Positions 52,735 through 63,037 of a stretch of DNA of 64,000 bases are shown piece by piece (the first letter of the stretch is position 1; each line of letters begins with the position of its first letter). The notes under the pieces are model-generated. The model ran no database searches and was not told the DNA's origin. It worked only from the letters and a program-made list of their open reading frames with translations. The position numbers and the translations under genes are program-made. Origin of the DNA: Caenorhabditis remanei. Taxonomy: Eukaryota; Nematoda; Chromadorea; Rhabditida; Rhabditidae. Location of the stretch: positions 21,452,001 to 21,516,000 of the forward strand of contig NC_071331.1 of NCBI RefSeq assembly GCF_010183535.1. Reading direction: 5' to 3'.

Positions 52735-52980
52735 CCTGTTGGATGAAATGAATGGAATGGAAGCTATTACTGATTAGTGTGATTGCTCTATTCAATGTTG
52801 ATGTATCAGAAGTCTAAGTATTTAAAGATGTCAATATAATTGAACATGTGAACAGTAGACAAAAGACACCATTGAAAAAAGTAGTCTACATGGCCATGGC
52901 CTGGAGTCTTTGCTCATCGGAAGAGGAAATGACATACACCATTGGAGAAGCGTTTTTATTAGAAAAAGTTTAGGGTCAAA
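52735..52980 (+). pseudogene. F-box/FBA_2 exon 2 fragment
   Basis: Plus-strand remnant parallel to 1745-2035: ALFNVDVSEV, then NIIEHVNSRQKTPLKKVVYM, then a break after CSSEEEMTYTIGEAFLLEKV. Same ends and same terminal novelty (TIGEAFLLEKV-stop) as the other copy, so the two derive from one decayed ancestor. Confidence 0.7.
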
Positions 52981-53070
52981 TTTTGAAAAGAAATTCCAAG
53001 TATGTATTAAAATCACAATTACAAAAAGTACAACAGAACAACAAAAACGATTAAATATATAAACTCCCCT

Positions 53071-54189
53071 CTAAACGTGTTCGTAGACTGATTCTGGCCA
53101 GACAACAATAATCATGTGTCCGTTTTCTTGATGGCATACGGTAGCAGTCACACTATCCGCACGTTGTAGATCATATCCATAGTGCAAGTGATTCACGCAT
53201 CCGAAAGGGCTGAATTCATTGAATATTTACATAACGATTCCACAACTCACCTCCGATACTGTCGAAAATCCTCCACAATAACGACGTTATCCCATAAATC
53301 AGTGAACATTGAATCGAAGTCCTCGTCATCTACATTCGCCATAAAGTATTTCAAACGAGGGCATCCCCCAGACAACCAGTGTTTCAGAAACATATTAATG
53401 TCGATACAAGACAGGTTTGAAGTTTTTAACAGGATTTCGATACCATCCATAGTCAATAGGTTTTCAACTGTTACCCACAATCCATGACTAAGAATTAGGC
53501 AATCAATTTTTCTGAAATTTTCTCGAAACTGGAAATTGGGAGGTGGTGATGGATAGATGACAGTCTCAAGTGAAGCTGGACACTCTTTCAGTATATGGAG
53601 CATTTCCTCTTCTGATAGTATGTCTTTTCCATGCTCACAAATAGCAGTCGCAATTGGTGTCTGCTGTCTACTATTCACCCAATCTATCATCCAAATTGAT
53701 TTCTTTGTGAAAGTAATTTCCAGTACATCAATATTGAATAGACTGGTGATATGGTCAGTGAGTGTCTTCAATCCTTCGACTTCATCTTCCCAATATGTTA
53801 GAAGAAATCCTCTTTGTGAATTCAGTCTGACTGGTACTTGTTTTCCATTCAATTTAATGCAATCTTCTTTGACTGAATTTGGTATTTTCGATAAGTTAAA
53901 CACCCCTAATACTGGAAACTGTTCCAAAAACGTGTTGAATGATATGTGAAATCTCTCATCATTATATGAGATATGTAGACGTCCATCAATTGACTTTCTT
54001 CTATGGGTTTTGATAACTGAACGACTTTTATGGGAGCATAGGGACATGGAGACTCTTAAAAAGTTTGATATTATTCAAATCGGTACAATCAAATGAAATA
54101 AAAACTCACAATGAACTGGATTCCATAAAATCAATAATCTTGTTTAACGGGACATAAGGGATGGAGAGAAGAGGCAGGGAAGACGTCAT
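53071..54189 (-). CDS. F-box/FBA_2 protein (fbxb-like), complete, divergent subclass
   Basis: Exons 54110-54189, 53251-54054 and 53071-53209 total 1023 nt (340 codons plus stop). Exon 1 is short: MTSSLPLLSIPYVPLNKIID. The exon 2 acceptor is TTTTTAAG rather than TTTCAG, as in its relatives at 4099 and 41356. Subclass marks are RLNSQRGFLLTYWEDEVEGL and ECPASLETVIYPSPPPNFQF. FBA_2 core motifs (LWVTVENLLTMDGIEILLK, HWLSGGCPRLKYF) are intact. This is the only intact member of its subclass in the window. Confidence 0.85.
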
Positions 54190-54404
54190 CCTCCGAAAGA
54201 AGACGTGAGAGAGTATTGAATGGAATGGAGGTAATGGAGGAGAAGACAAGATATTAGAAAGTCTAGAGAAAAAATGGAAGTGACATGGGAAAACTACAGA
54301 CCAACATTAGGCGGGAAATTTAAAGGTAACATTTTTGCAAGTGGATGGGACTGTAGTTGGATTTAATTAGATAAACGGAACGGAAGGAACACAATAAAGA
54401 ACGT

Positions 54405-55493
54405 TTAATTATTATAAGTGGTCTCTGGCCAAACTGCAATAATCAAGGCTCCATTCACCTGTTTGTATACTGTAGCAGTCACACCATCCGCACGTTGTAC
54501 ATCGATTCCAAATGGCAAGGTTCTCCTGTATCCAAATGGACTGGTGTAGTCTCGCCTATCCTCAACAAGAACGGGATTAGGAAGTAAACCATCGAGTACA
54601 TGTAAGATATCCAGAGAACCAGTTCCGGCGCTGAATAGCTTCAATCGGGGGCACCCTCCAGATAGCCAGTGCCTGAGAAAGTTAATCAAATCAGTGTTAG
54701 TGAGAGTAGATGATTTCAGAATAATATCGATTCCATCCATTGTCAGCAGATTGTCAAGTGTCACCCATTCTCCATCACTGATTTCCAAGCAATCGACTTT
54801 TGGGAACTTTTCCGTGAACCGAAAGTTTTGAGGAGGCTTTAGATGTATGCTTAATCGAGAGATCGGACGGCAGTCTTTCAGAATATAAATCATCTCTTCT
54901 TCTGATGCTGCGGTAGCACTGGAATCCGCGTAACTAACGTTTCTCAATGGTGTCTTTTGTCTACTGTTCACCCATTCAATCATATGGAGAGATTGCTTCG
55001 AAGCCCAGATTTCTGATACATCAATATTGAATAGATTGGTAACATAATCAGTGAGTGCCTTCAATCCGTCCACTGCATTATCCCAGTATGAAATAAGATA
55101 TCCATGCAAATGGTCCACTTCGACTCGTACATGTTGTCCCCCAATTTTCACAGATTCCATGTCTTCATAATTGATATTGTCTACAAACTTTTGTGCACTC
55201 AACACCTGATTCCTTTTCCAAATTATACCAAAGGTATAATTTGTAAATGAAATAAATGATGCATTTTTATTGAATCCCCCAATAAGCAGACGCTCGTCAA
55301 TCGGCACTTTTCGAGGAGTTTTAATAACGAAATGACTTTTCTGAGAGCAGAAGGAGAGAGATACTCTGAAATAGAATAAGGTTTGTTCAAAAAAATGAAA
55401 TGAAAAAACTCACAATGTTTTCGGCTCCATAAAATCGATAATTCTGGCTAAAGGGACATATGGGACATGGAGGAGAGGGAAGGGAGACGTCAT
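54405..55493 (-). CDS. F-box/FBA_2 protein with lost second intron
   Basis: Exon 1 55414-55493 and a single second exon 54405-55365 total 1041 nt (346 codons plus stop). Where all paralogues have DYT(R)/gtaa...cag/PFG, this gene reads DYTSPFGYRRTLPFG without interruption; the missing intron is removed to the base. Long-insert subclass (NYTFGIIWKRNQVLSAQKF), closest to the gene at 2302, with matching 3' flank. WVTLDNLLTMDGIDIILKS and HWLSGGCPRLKLF are intact. The precise loss suggests conversion by a spliced cDNA. Confidence 0.85.
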
Positions 55494-55748
55494 CCTTCGA
55501 CTGAAGATATAGGGGGACTGAATAGGAGGGAATGGATGAGTAGGCGAGAGATGAGAGAGTTTGGAGAAATTGTGAGTGGTTTGGGAAGACAGCTGGACTA
55601 CTGTAGTTTTCCCATGTCCAGCTTTTCGTGTGGCGAGACGGAATAGGAGATAATGGATGGGTCCAGGTGTTTTCCTATGTCACTCACACTCTCCTCTCTT
55701 GCCTGTTCATTCCCTCTTATTCAGTCTCCCCTTGTCTTCAGTCGAAGG
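55494..55748. promoter_or_regulatory. Divergent promoter region
   Basis: A 255 bp spacer between starts at 55493 (-) and 55749 (+). Near each ATG lie inverted leaders (CATCCTTCGACTGAAGATAT and CTTCAGTCGAAGGATGACGT). The CTACTGTAGTTTTCCCATGT box is at about 55598-55617. Same design as 12560-12712 but with a wider centre. Confidence 0.55.
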
Positions 55749-56855
55749 ATGACGTCTCCCTTCCCTCTCTTCCATGTCCCAACCCTCCCGCTGAGAATAA
55801 TTATCGATTTTATGGAGCCCAATGAATTGTGAGTTTCTTTATTTCATTTTTTTGAACAAACCTTATTCTATTTCAGAGTACCGCTGTCTTTCTGCTCTCA
55901 GAAAAGCCACTCTGTCATTAAATCTCAACGAAAAGTGTCATGTGACGAACGTCTGCAAGTTTGGGGATCCAATATGAATGCATCGTTCTCTCCATTCACA
56001 GATTTCGACTGTGTGCTGAGTACAAGTAACTCTGTACATACCTCAAGTGCTGAAAAAGAGGAATATGTGAAATTGGGTGGACAACAAATACGAGTCAAAT
56101 ATCACCGTTTAAGGAAATATTTAATAACGTATTGGGAGGATAAACTGACTGGACTGGAAGCTATCACCGATTATGTGACCGATCTATTCAATATTGATGT
56201 ATCAGAAGTCTATATCTCTAAAGATTCATTCAAAATGATTGAATGGGTGAGCAGTAGACAAAAGACACCATTGAAAAAAGTCGTTTACATGGCCTGGAGT
56301 GGTTGCCCATCGGAAGATGAAATGAATTATATTCTGAGCAATTGCCAGTGTTCGTCTCAAATACTCCTATACTCAGATGCTCCGCCTAACTTTCGTTTCT
56401 CAAATAACTTCCGCAGAATCGATTGTTTAGATATCAGTAATTCCAACTGGGTAACAATCGATAACCTATTGAGCATGGATGGGATCGATATTGTTTTAGA
56501 ATCATCTAGTCTATCTAATAGGAATTTAAATGTCTTCCTCCGGCATTGGCTGTCTGGTGGATGCTCTCGATTGAAGTTATTCAGCGCCGAAACTGGTTCC
56601 GTGGATCTCTTACAAGTACTTGATGGTTTACTTCATAATGCCGTTTTTGTGGAGAATCGTCGAGACTACAATAGGTAATATAGTTCGATATATTAGTAGT
56701 TTCTCACGATTCCCTATTTCAGCCCATTTGGATACAGGAGAACTTTGTCATATGGAATCGATATACGACGTGCGGATGGCGTCAGTGCTACAGTGTGCGG
56801 ACAGGCGGACGGAACTTTGGTTATTGCTGTTTGGCCAGAGACCACTTATAATTAA
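55749..56855 (+). CDS. F-box/FBA_2 protein (fbxb-like), complete
   Basis: Exons 55749-55828, 55877-56674 and 56723-56855 total 1011 nt (336 codons plus stop). MTSPFPLFHVPTLPLRIIID begins the protein, with the arginine/lysine of the F-box core partly changed (LRII). EEYVKLGGQQIRVKYH places it with the genes at 11455 and 38634. WVTIDNLLSMDGIDIVLES is intact; HWLSGGCSRLKLF has serine instead of proline. Exon 3 stops two codons early (WPETTYN). Confidence 0.85.
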
Positions 56856-57347
56856 AATTAAACTGATTAATTATGTTCCTTCTGATCCGTTTATCTATCT
56901 CTCTGTACAACTGCAGTTCTGACCACGATGTTCAAAGACGTCTACCTTTCTTAATCAAAACTTATGTAACTTATGTTTCATCTTATAAATACTTTTGGAA
57001 AACATTTGAAAACATTTTTGAACAGCGCAGACTTTTACTTCGATGAATTAGTAGCTTGAGAATCTAAAAACCTTGTGATCGGGGAGCAATTCGTGATTCT
57101 GAACTTCCAAAATTAAAAATGAAATTGGCTCAGGAATTTAGTTATCTGAGACATCAAGCTGAAAATAGATGTGAAGTTAACTCTCTGATAGATGCCATGA
57201 AACTTCGTATGCAATTCGATATTTCAAATTGAAAACCCCGGAAACTTAAATTTGGCTGTAAGGTTTTTGGTGTTGTGGGATGGTTTTGTAATTTGCAAAT
57301 TTTCAAGGAAGCGTTCAAAAATGTTTTCTACTTGTAAATGAGACCTT
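56856..57347. other. Intergenic; empty-site-like relative of a transposon flank
   Basis: 56868-56990 is paralogous to 19310-19450, the left flank of the large transposon, and continues uninterrupted through CATCTTATAAATACTTTTGG at the point where the transposon begins. It therefore models the unoccupied site. 57180-57320 resembles 15880-16010. No gene. Confidence 0.55.
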
Positions 57348-57601
57348 TGATTTCAATGCGATATTCGCGGATTTACAGGACAATGTAGTTTTAGTATAAG
57401 ACATGCGAAAGTATACAAGGTAAGACATAAGAACTGAAACTAGATTTAAAAACTGAACTGAATTTCAGCCCATTTGGATCTGAACAATACCTGATCAATG
57501 GATTTGATCTACAGCGAGAGGATGGTGCGATTGCTACAGTATGCTATGATAGATACTTGAGGATTGTTGTTTGGCCAGAGATCACGTGTAGATATAATTA
57601 A
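57348..57601 (+). pseudogene. F-box/FBA_2 3' fragment
   Basis: Only the end of exon 2 (FDFNAIFADLQDNVVLV, then a TAA stop, then DMRKYTR) and exon 3 (about 57469-57601: PFGSEQYLINGFDLQREDGA ... WPEITCRYN) survive. It belongs to the subclass of the pseudogenes at 4099 and 16037. Confidence 0.7.
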
Positions 57602-57708
57602 TTTGTTTGCATGGCTACTGTTTGTGTGCTAATTTAATAGAAAATATAAGACAATGTCTTTATTCAAAATATCAAAATACAGTTTGTATCGATCGATAAT
57701 TAACTCGC

Positions 57709-58076
57709 TTAGTGCGATTCCGCATGTATTTTCAACTCACGGTCGGATGTAAAGCGCATGGCGCATGATGAACACTGGAACGCACGAGGAATAGTCTGAT
57801 GGAACATTACAGCTACAGGAGGTTGTCCATCTGGGCGAGTAGATGACATCGGCGACACTCTTGGCCTGCCTTCTGGGCGAGTAGTTGACATCGTCGACAC
57901 CCTTGGTCTGCCTTCTGGGCGAGCAGATGACATCGTCGAAACATTTGGCGTTCATTGTTTTTGACCTTCTGCGGCGTTGCATTGCTTCCCATGACTGAAA
58001 TTTAAAAATTAACACTCAAGAAATATGTTGGAAGACTTAAACTTACGAATGTATCTATACTTGGCAGTTTGTTCAT
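57709..58076 (-). pseudogene. Zinc-finger gene paralogue with frameshift
   Basis: Exon 1 58047-58076 (MNKLPSIDTF) and exon 2 57709-57994. Spliced length is 316 nt, not a multiple of three. The frame entering exon 2 (SWEAMQRRRRSKTMNAKCF) misses the finger, which lies in another frame (FQCSSCAMRFTSDRELKIHA, ending ESH). That second frame contains three tandem 14-residue repeats beginning MSSARPEGRPRVST. Either a one-base indel between about 57930 and 57960 or an unseen intron. Compare the intact copy at 42739. Confidence 0.55.
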
Positions 58077-61000
58077 TTTTGGGCGAGAGAGATGAAGAGA
58101 CTGAATTGAACAGAGCAGAAGATTTTCTATTCAAAGTTGTTTCATTGATCAGAACAGTCTACGATTCGCAGTTGAAAAAGGGTAGACTAAAATCTTGTAG
58201 ATCAAAAAAAAATCTGAAAAAGGTATGTCTAATATTTCATTTGATTCTTTTTTTTGGTTTTCAATAGTACTTTTTCTCTTCAAATCAGTAATATCATTTG
58301 TTTCAATACTTTTTCAACCAGATAATTTCTCTTTCGTTGTCAAATTCAAGGCCTCCGTGCAATTTCCCGAGTTTGAGCCCCATATTGACATATTTTCGTT
58401 CATTTTTTTGGTTTTGAGCATGAATTCTCAATGCTCCGCCCTTTTTTTACTCTAATTACTGTAATTTGCTTTCGAATTACGAGAAAACTCAAAGGTTCTT
58501 CGAGTTCTGCAATTCGTGGGTCTCGCCACGAACGAGTTTTTCAGATTTTCGGCGAGCCGTTTCTCTTCATTTTTTTTCTAATTTCTCGATTTTTCATCAA
58601 TTTTCGCTGGTTTTTGTCATTTTTCATGTCAAAAATCCACTTTTCCATTGTTCAAATGCTCAGTTTCAGGTAAAACGTATCGAAAATCATCGAAAAATCG
58701 GTTTTTTTTCACTTTTCCCCGATTTTTCCTCCGAAAATTCGTTTCCTTGCCATTTTATTTTTGAATTTCGGGATTTCAGCAGTTTTCTCCAGTTTTTTCT
58801 CTAATTTATTAAATTTTCAGCTAATTTTCGACTAAAACCTAATCGTTTCGTTGATCCGATCGATTTTTCAGAGAAAAATCATCAAGAACGCGAGATTTAT
58901 CGATTTTCGCTCTTGAGATCAGCAGCGACAGAAAATTTGAAAATTTTTTGATTTTTTCTTCGAATTTTCAGTATTTTTGGTGATTTTAAAGCCAATTTTC
59001 CGCTTTTTTCATTCAAAAACTATCAATTTCAGCTATTTTAACTCAAAAATCAGGAAAATCGTTGGACGAATCGCGAGGCTCCAATTTTTGTTTAAAAATC
59101 CGCATTTGGCCGATTTTCTGTCAGTTTTCACACGGAAAATCTATTTTGCAATAAATTTTTCTCGTTAAAATCAATTTTCCCGTAATTTTCCGCTTTTTCC
59201 ACTTGACATCTATAACTTTTCAGCTAATTTTCAACTTAAATCCCGTTTTTCCGATGCTCCGATCGTTTATTTCAGCAAAAATCATTGAAAACCACTGATC
59301 TATCGATTTTCACTTTTCAAATTATCAGCTGCACAAACTTTGGATATTTTCACATTTTTCCTCGAATTTTTAGTGGTTTTGGTGATTTTTAAGCCAATTT
59401 TCCAATTTTTTTTCAGTAAAACATGCTCAATTTCAGTCAATTTGTTCCAAAACTCGTAAAAAAATGTTCGACGAATCGCCGACTCCATATTTTTCCTATT
59501 TTTAGCGTAAATGTTCAAAAAATCCACATTTGCCTGGTTTTCTGTCAATTTTCACACCGAAAATCAGTTTTTGATTCATTTTCTCAAGTTTTTCGTCATT
59601 TTTAAGGCAAAAATCGAAAAAAAACCAGCCAGGAATCGTCTAGAATCACTCAGCCATCGATTTTGCTCAATTTGATCTCTTTTCCCGCGAAAAATTGGAC
59701 AAAATATGTTTTTCTGTTGATTTTTGTTGTTAAAAATCAATTTCCTCGTCATTTTCCGCTTTTTCCACTTAACATCTATAATTTTTCAGCTAATTTTCAA
59801 CCCAAATTCCGTTTTTTCGATGCTCCGATCGATTTTTTCAGAAAAAATCATCGAAAACCAATGATCTATCGGTTTTTCGCTCTTCTATTATATATTAGGA
59901 GCGGCAGAAAATTCTGATATTTTCTCGATTTCCGCGAATTTCCAATATACTTGTACATTTTTCGGCTATTTTTCAGTATTTTCAGCCAAAAAATAGCGTA
60001 ATTTCAGCCATTTTCCATCCACTTTGACTAAGAACTCATGGAAATCGTTGGACGAGTCGCAGGGCGCCGTTTTTCAAATGTTTAGTTGAAATGTTCAAAA
60101 AATCCGCATATGCCTGGTTTTCTGTCAGTTTTCACACGGAAATTCTACTTTTTGAATGATTTATTCAAATTTTCCGTTATTTTTAAGCAAAAAATCGAAA
60201 AAATCCAGTCAGAAATCACTCAGCTATCGATTTTTTTCTGAATTTGATCTTTTTACCCGCGAAAAATCAGAAAAACCCATATTTTTGTGTCGATTTTTGT
60301 CACAAAATTCTCACTTTCTCTCATTTTTCCGCTATTTCGTATCCGAAAAAGTCTTTCCGCTTGATATCTTTTGATTTCCTGCCAAAAATTGTCGAAAATC
60401 ACATTTCTATCGATTTTTTTCGATTTGATCTATTCTTGGCACGGCAAATCAACGTATAATGTTTGTTCTCTTCCAGAAAATTGGAAATTGGCGGTCATTT
60501 TTTCAAATTCTGACCGAAAATACGTGCTACATGGCCGCCACCACACCTTTTTCGATATTTCATTCGATTTCCACTTTTTTCACTTCCATTCGCTATAAAC
60601 ACTATTTTTAGGTCAATTTTCGCTCATTTCGACTCAAAAATCGACTGAAACTGTCCACTAACTCCTTTTTCCGAGTTTTCTGCTGAAAAATCTACTTTTC
60701 AGCTTGGTTTTGTGCTTGGTGTCATAGATTTTGTTAATTTTCAGTTTGAAAACCCGTAACTTCAACCAATTTTCACTTCTGATCATTGTTTCGCCAATTT
60801 TCAGTCATTTTTTCAATTCTCAGTTCAAATCCGTATAAAAATGCAATTTTTTACCGATTGTTAGTTTTCGGACGGAATCTTCAAATTCGAATCTTCAAAT
60901 TGGGCCAATCCACTTTTTGATATATCAAATTTTAATGCGTTTTTCCATTTTCTAGACATCCGGACATGCTAGACACACATCCGGACATCATCAGAGATTA

Positions 61001-61093
61001 AAAACTAGCAGGAATCTACACTTTTTGAAGAATTTCTGGTGAAAACTGATGAATTTCCCAATTAGATCTCATTTTTCATCGGAATACTCAGTT
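58077..61093. repeat. T-rich degenerate tandem repeat block
   Basis: No gene I can support. 58085-58960 parallels 43032-44000. A segment with TCGATGCTCCGATCGATTTT (or close variants) followed by ATCATCGAAAACCAATGATC recurs at about 58850, 59255 and 59815 (and 43785), and CATCGATTTTGCTC-like units recur between them, giving an irregular period of about 400-570 bp. All long ORFs are Phe/Ser/Lys-rich shadows of this. 60950-61150 has several CATCCGGACAT-type units. Confidence 0.6.
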
Positions 61094-61301
61094 TTTGGAC
61101 ATCCCGACACGGGAGACACACAGAAGGAAATCCGGATATGAGGAGAGAGTCACTACTGATGAGACCATGCTCTCTCCTCCAACTTTCCTTCTATTTTATC
61201 TGAAATCTAGTCTAGTGGAAATGGTCGAAACTAGTAACATGACATCTGGACATCGTGATGCTCAGACAGACATCGGGACAAAACTATGCGGACATCTGGA
61301 C

Positions 61302-61750
61302 CAGGGCTGTGCGAAAATTTTTTTCGGTTTTTTCGGTGGTTTTCGAAAAACTTTGAAGCGAAAAATTTTCCGAAAAATTTTCGAAAAATGTTGGAAATTT
61401 TTCCTGAAATTTCAAAATTTAAGTTACAAAAATAGTGATTTTTTGATTTTTCCTGAAATTCTGTACTTAAAAACAAGTTTCTATCAGTCTTTCTTCGAAA
61501 TACTTACAGTTTTCACACAAATTCAAGATTTTTGGCCCGAAAAACACATTTTTCAGGCAGTTTTCTGGAAACTTTTTTTTTCGAATTTTTCGGTTTTTTC
61601 GGTCAAATATTTTCGAAAAAAAAGTTTTTCGATTTTTTTTCGGTCCGAAGTTTTCGAAAAAAAAAGAAGTTTTTCGGGTTTTTCGGTACCAAGATTTGGA
61701 AAAAAAAGTTGTTCGAAAATTTTTCGGAAACTTTTTTTTGCACAGCCCTG
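61302..61750. mobile_element. hAT-like MITE (CAGGGCTGTGC ends)
   Basis: A 449 bp element with inverted ends CAGGGCTGTGCGAAAATTTT / TTTTTTTTGCACAGCCCTG. It is flanked by a perfect 8-bp duplication ATCTGGAC (61294-61301 and 61751-61758). The interior is a near-palindromic series of TTTTTCGG/CCGAAAAA words and would form a long hairpin. No credible coding sequence. Confidence 0.85.
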
Positions 61751-61758
61751 ATCTGGAC

Positions 61759-62766
61759 GCACAGACATCTGGAAGAAAGTAAATTCGTATATTGAAAATC
61801 ACAAGTTTCGATATTCCCAAAGTTTTGAGCCCTATATCGATATTATTTGGAGCATTTCGAGGTTGATAGCAGAGTTGCATGGAAGTTTTCTAGACCACCA
61901 AACCCATTCTTTAGTTTTAGACGGAAAACGTTGGATTTCGGTGAATTCAGTCGGATCACGAGTATCAGCACCGTGTTTTCAATAAAATTTCCAAAATTTT
62001 GCGCTTATTTCTGGAAAAAAATTTTCATAGTCGTCAAGGCCCGGCCCGGCTTCAAAAAATGACCCTTTTTTTCCAATTTTTTTTCGAAATTTTTTAAAGT
62101 TTTCATCGAAAATGTGACAATTTTTGACTAATTTTCAGAATTTCTTCTAATTCTGACTGACAGTCTAACATTTGACTTTTTCGCGAAAAATTTCGAAAAA
62201 TTCAAAAAATTTGAAAATTTGACTTTCGCGCCAGCTATGAAAATTTTGGTTTTTGTGAGCCATGTAAACGGGAAAGGACTTTGCCTGGTCCTTTCGTCTT
62301 TAAAAATTCAAAAAATATATACCACTAAAATTATTGAGACCTGGATGAAGCCATGCAGATATTCAAATTTCTCATAAAATTTCCAAAGTTTTGAGCCCCA
62401 TATTGACATATTTTGGAGCAATTTGAGGTTGGTGGCCTAGAAACCCCAAATTTGTATTCCTAGGCTACAAGTAGAAAATTGTCGACATGGGGCGCAAAAT
62501 TTCGGAAATTCTGTGAAATATCAAAAAATCAAAATGATCCTATTCAAAGAGCAAAAAGTTTCAAGATTTTGAACATTTTCAAACTAAAATTACAAAAACG
62601 TATTCAAAAATACGATTTTTGCTAGTTTTTGATATCTCAAAGCTCGAAAACTACGTTTTTTCATTCGAAATTCCATAAACTTCATCATAAACGCTCAATA
62701 CATGTGAAAACAACTCGTGGCCAAGAAATCCGAAATTTTGGGCTTCTAGGCCACCAACCTAAAAAT
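61759..62766. repeat. T-rich intergenic repeats
   Basis: This includes a partial copy of the GGCCCGG family (GTCAAGGCCCGGCCCGGCTT, 62033-62052). Recurrent phrases include TTTTGAGCCCCATATTGACA and GGTGGCCTAGAAACCCC, also found at 63690-63790 and, in part, 43330 and 58370. No gene. Confidence 0.5.
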
Positions 62767-63037
62767 CATACTTGCAAAATATCGTCTCGGCCCGGCTCGG
62801 CCCGTCGACCCGGTAGAGAAAGTTGCCAGCCCGGAGTCAAAAAATGAGCACAATTTTTTCACAAAATTGTTCGAAATTTTTTGAAATTCTTATCAAAAAT
62901 AGTCAAAAATCCTATGTACACTTGAGTTTTATCGATATGTAAAAACATAGTCGAAAATTCGACTTTTTTGCGAAAAAATCTTTAAAAATTTAAAAATTTC
63001 AAATTTTTGTACTGTGACCCGGCCCGTTGCAAGTATG
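62767..63037. mobile_element. hAT-like MITE (GGCCCGG family), short copy
   Basis: A 271 bp element with ends CATACTTGCAA / TTGCAAGTATG and inner CGGCCCGGCTCGGCCCG, related to 50053-50459. Flanks CTAAAAAT and CTCAAAAT match at seven of eight positions, an aged 8-bp target duplication. Confidence 0.7.

Noticed and set aside
61095..61751. 218-codon ORF rich in FFxFF and KK
   Set aside because: Mostly translation of a hairpin MITE (61302-61750) and its flank; no domain and an overlapping open frame on the other strand.
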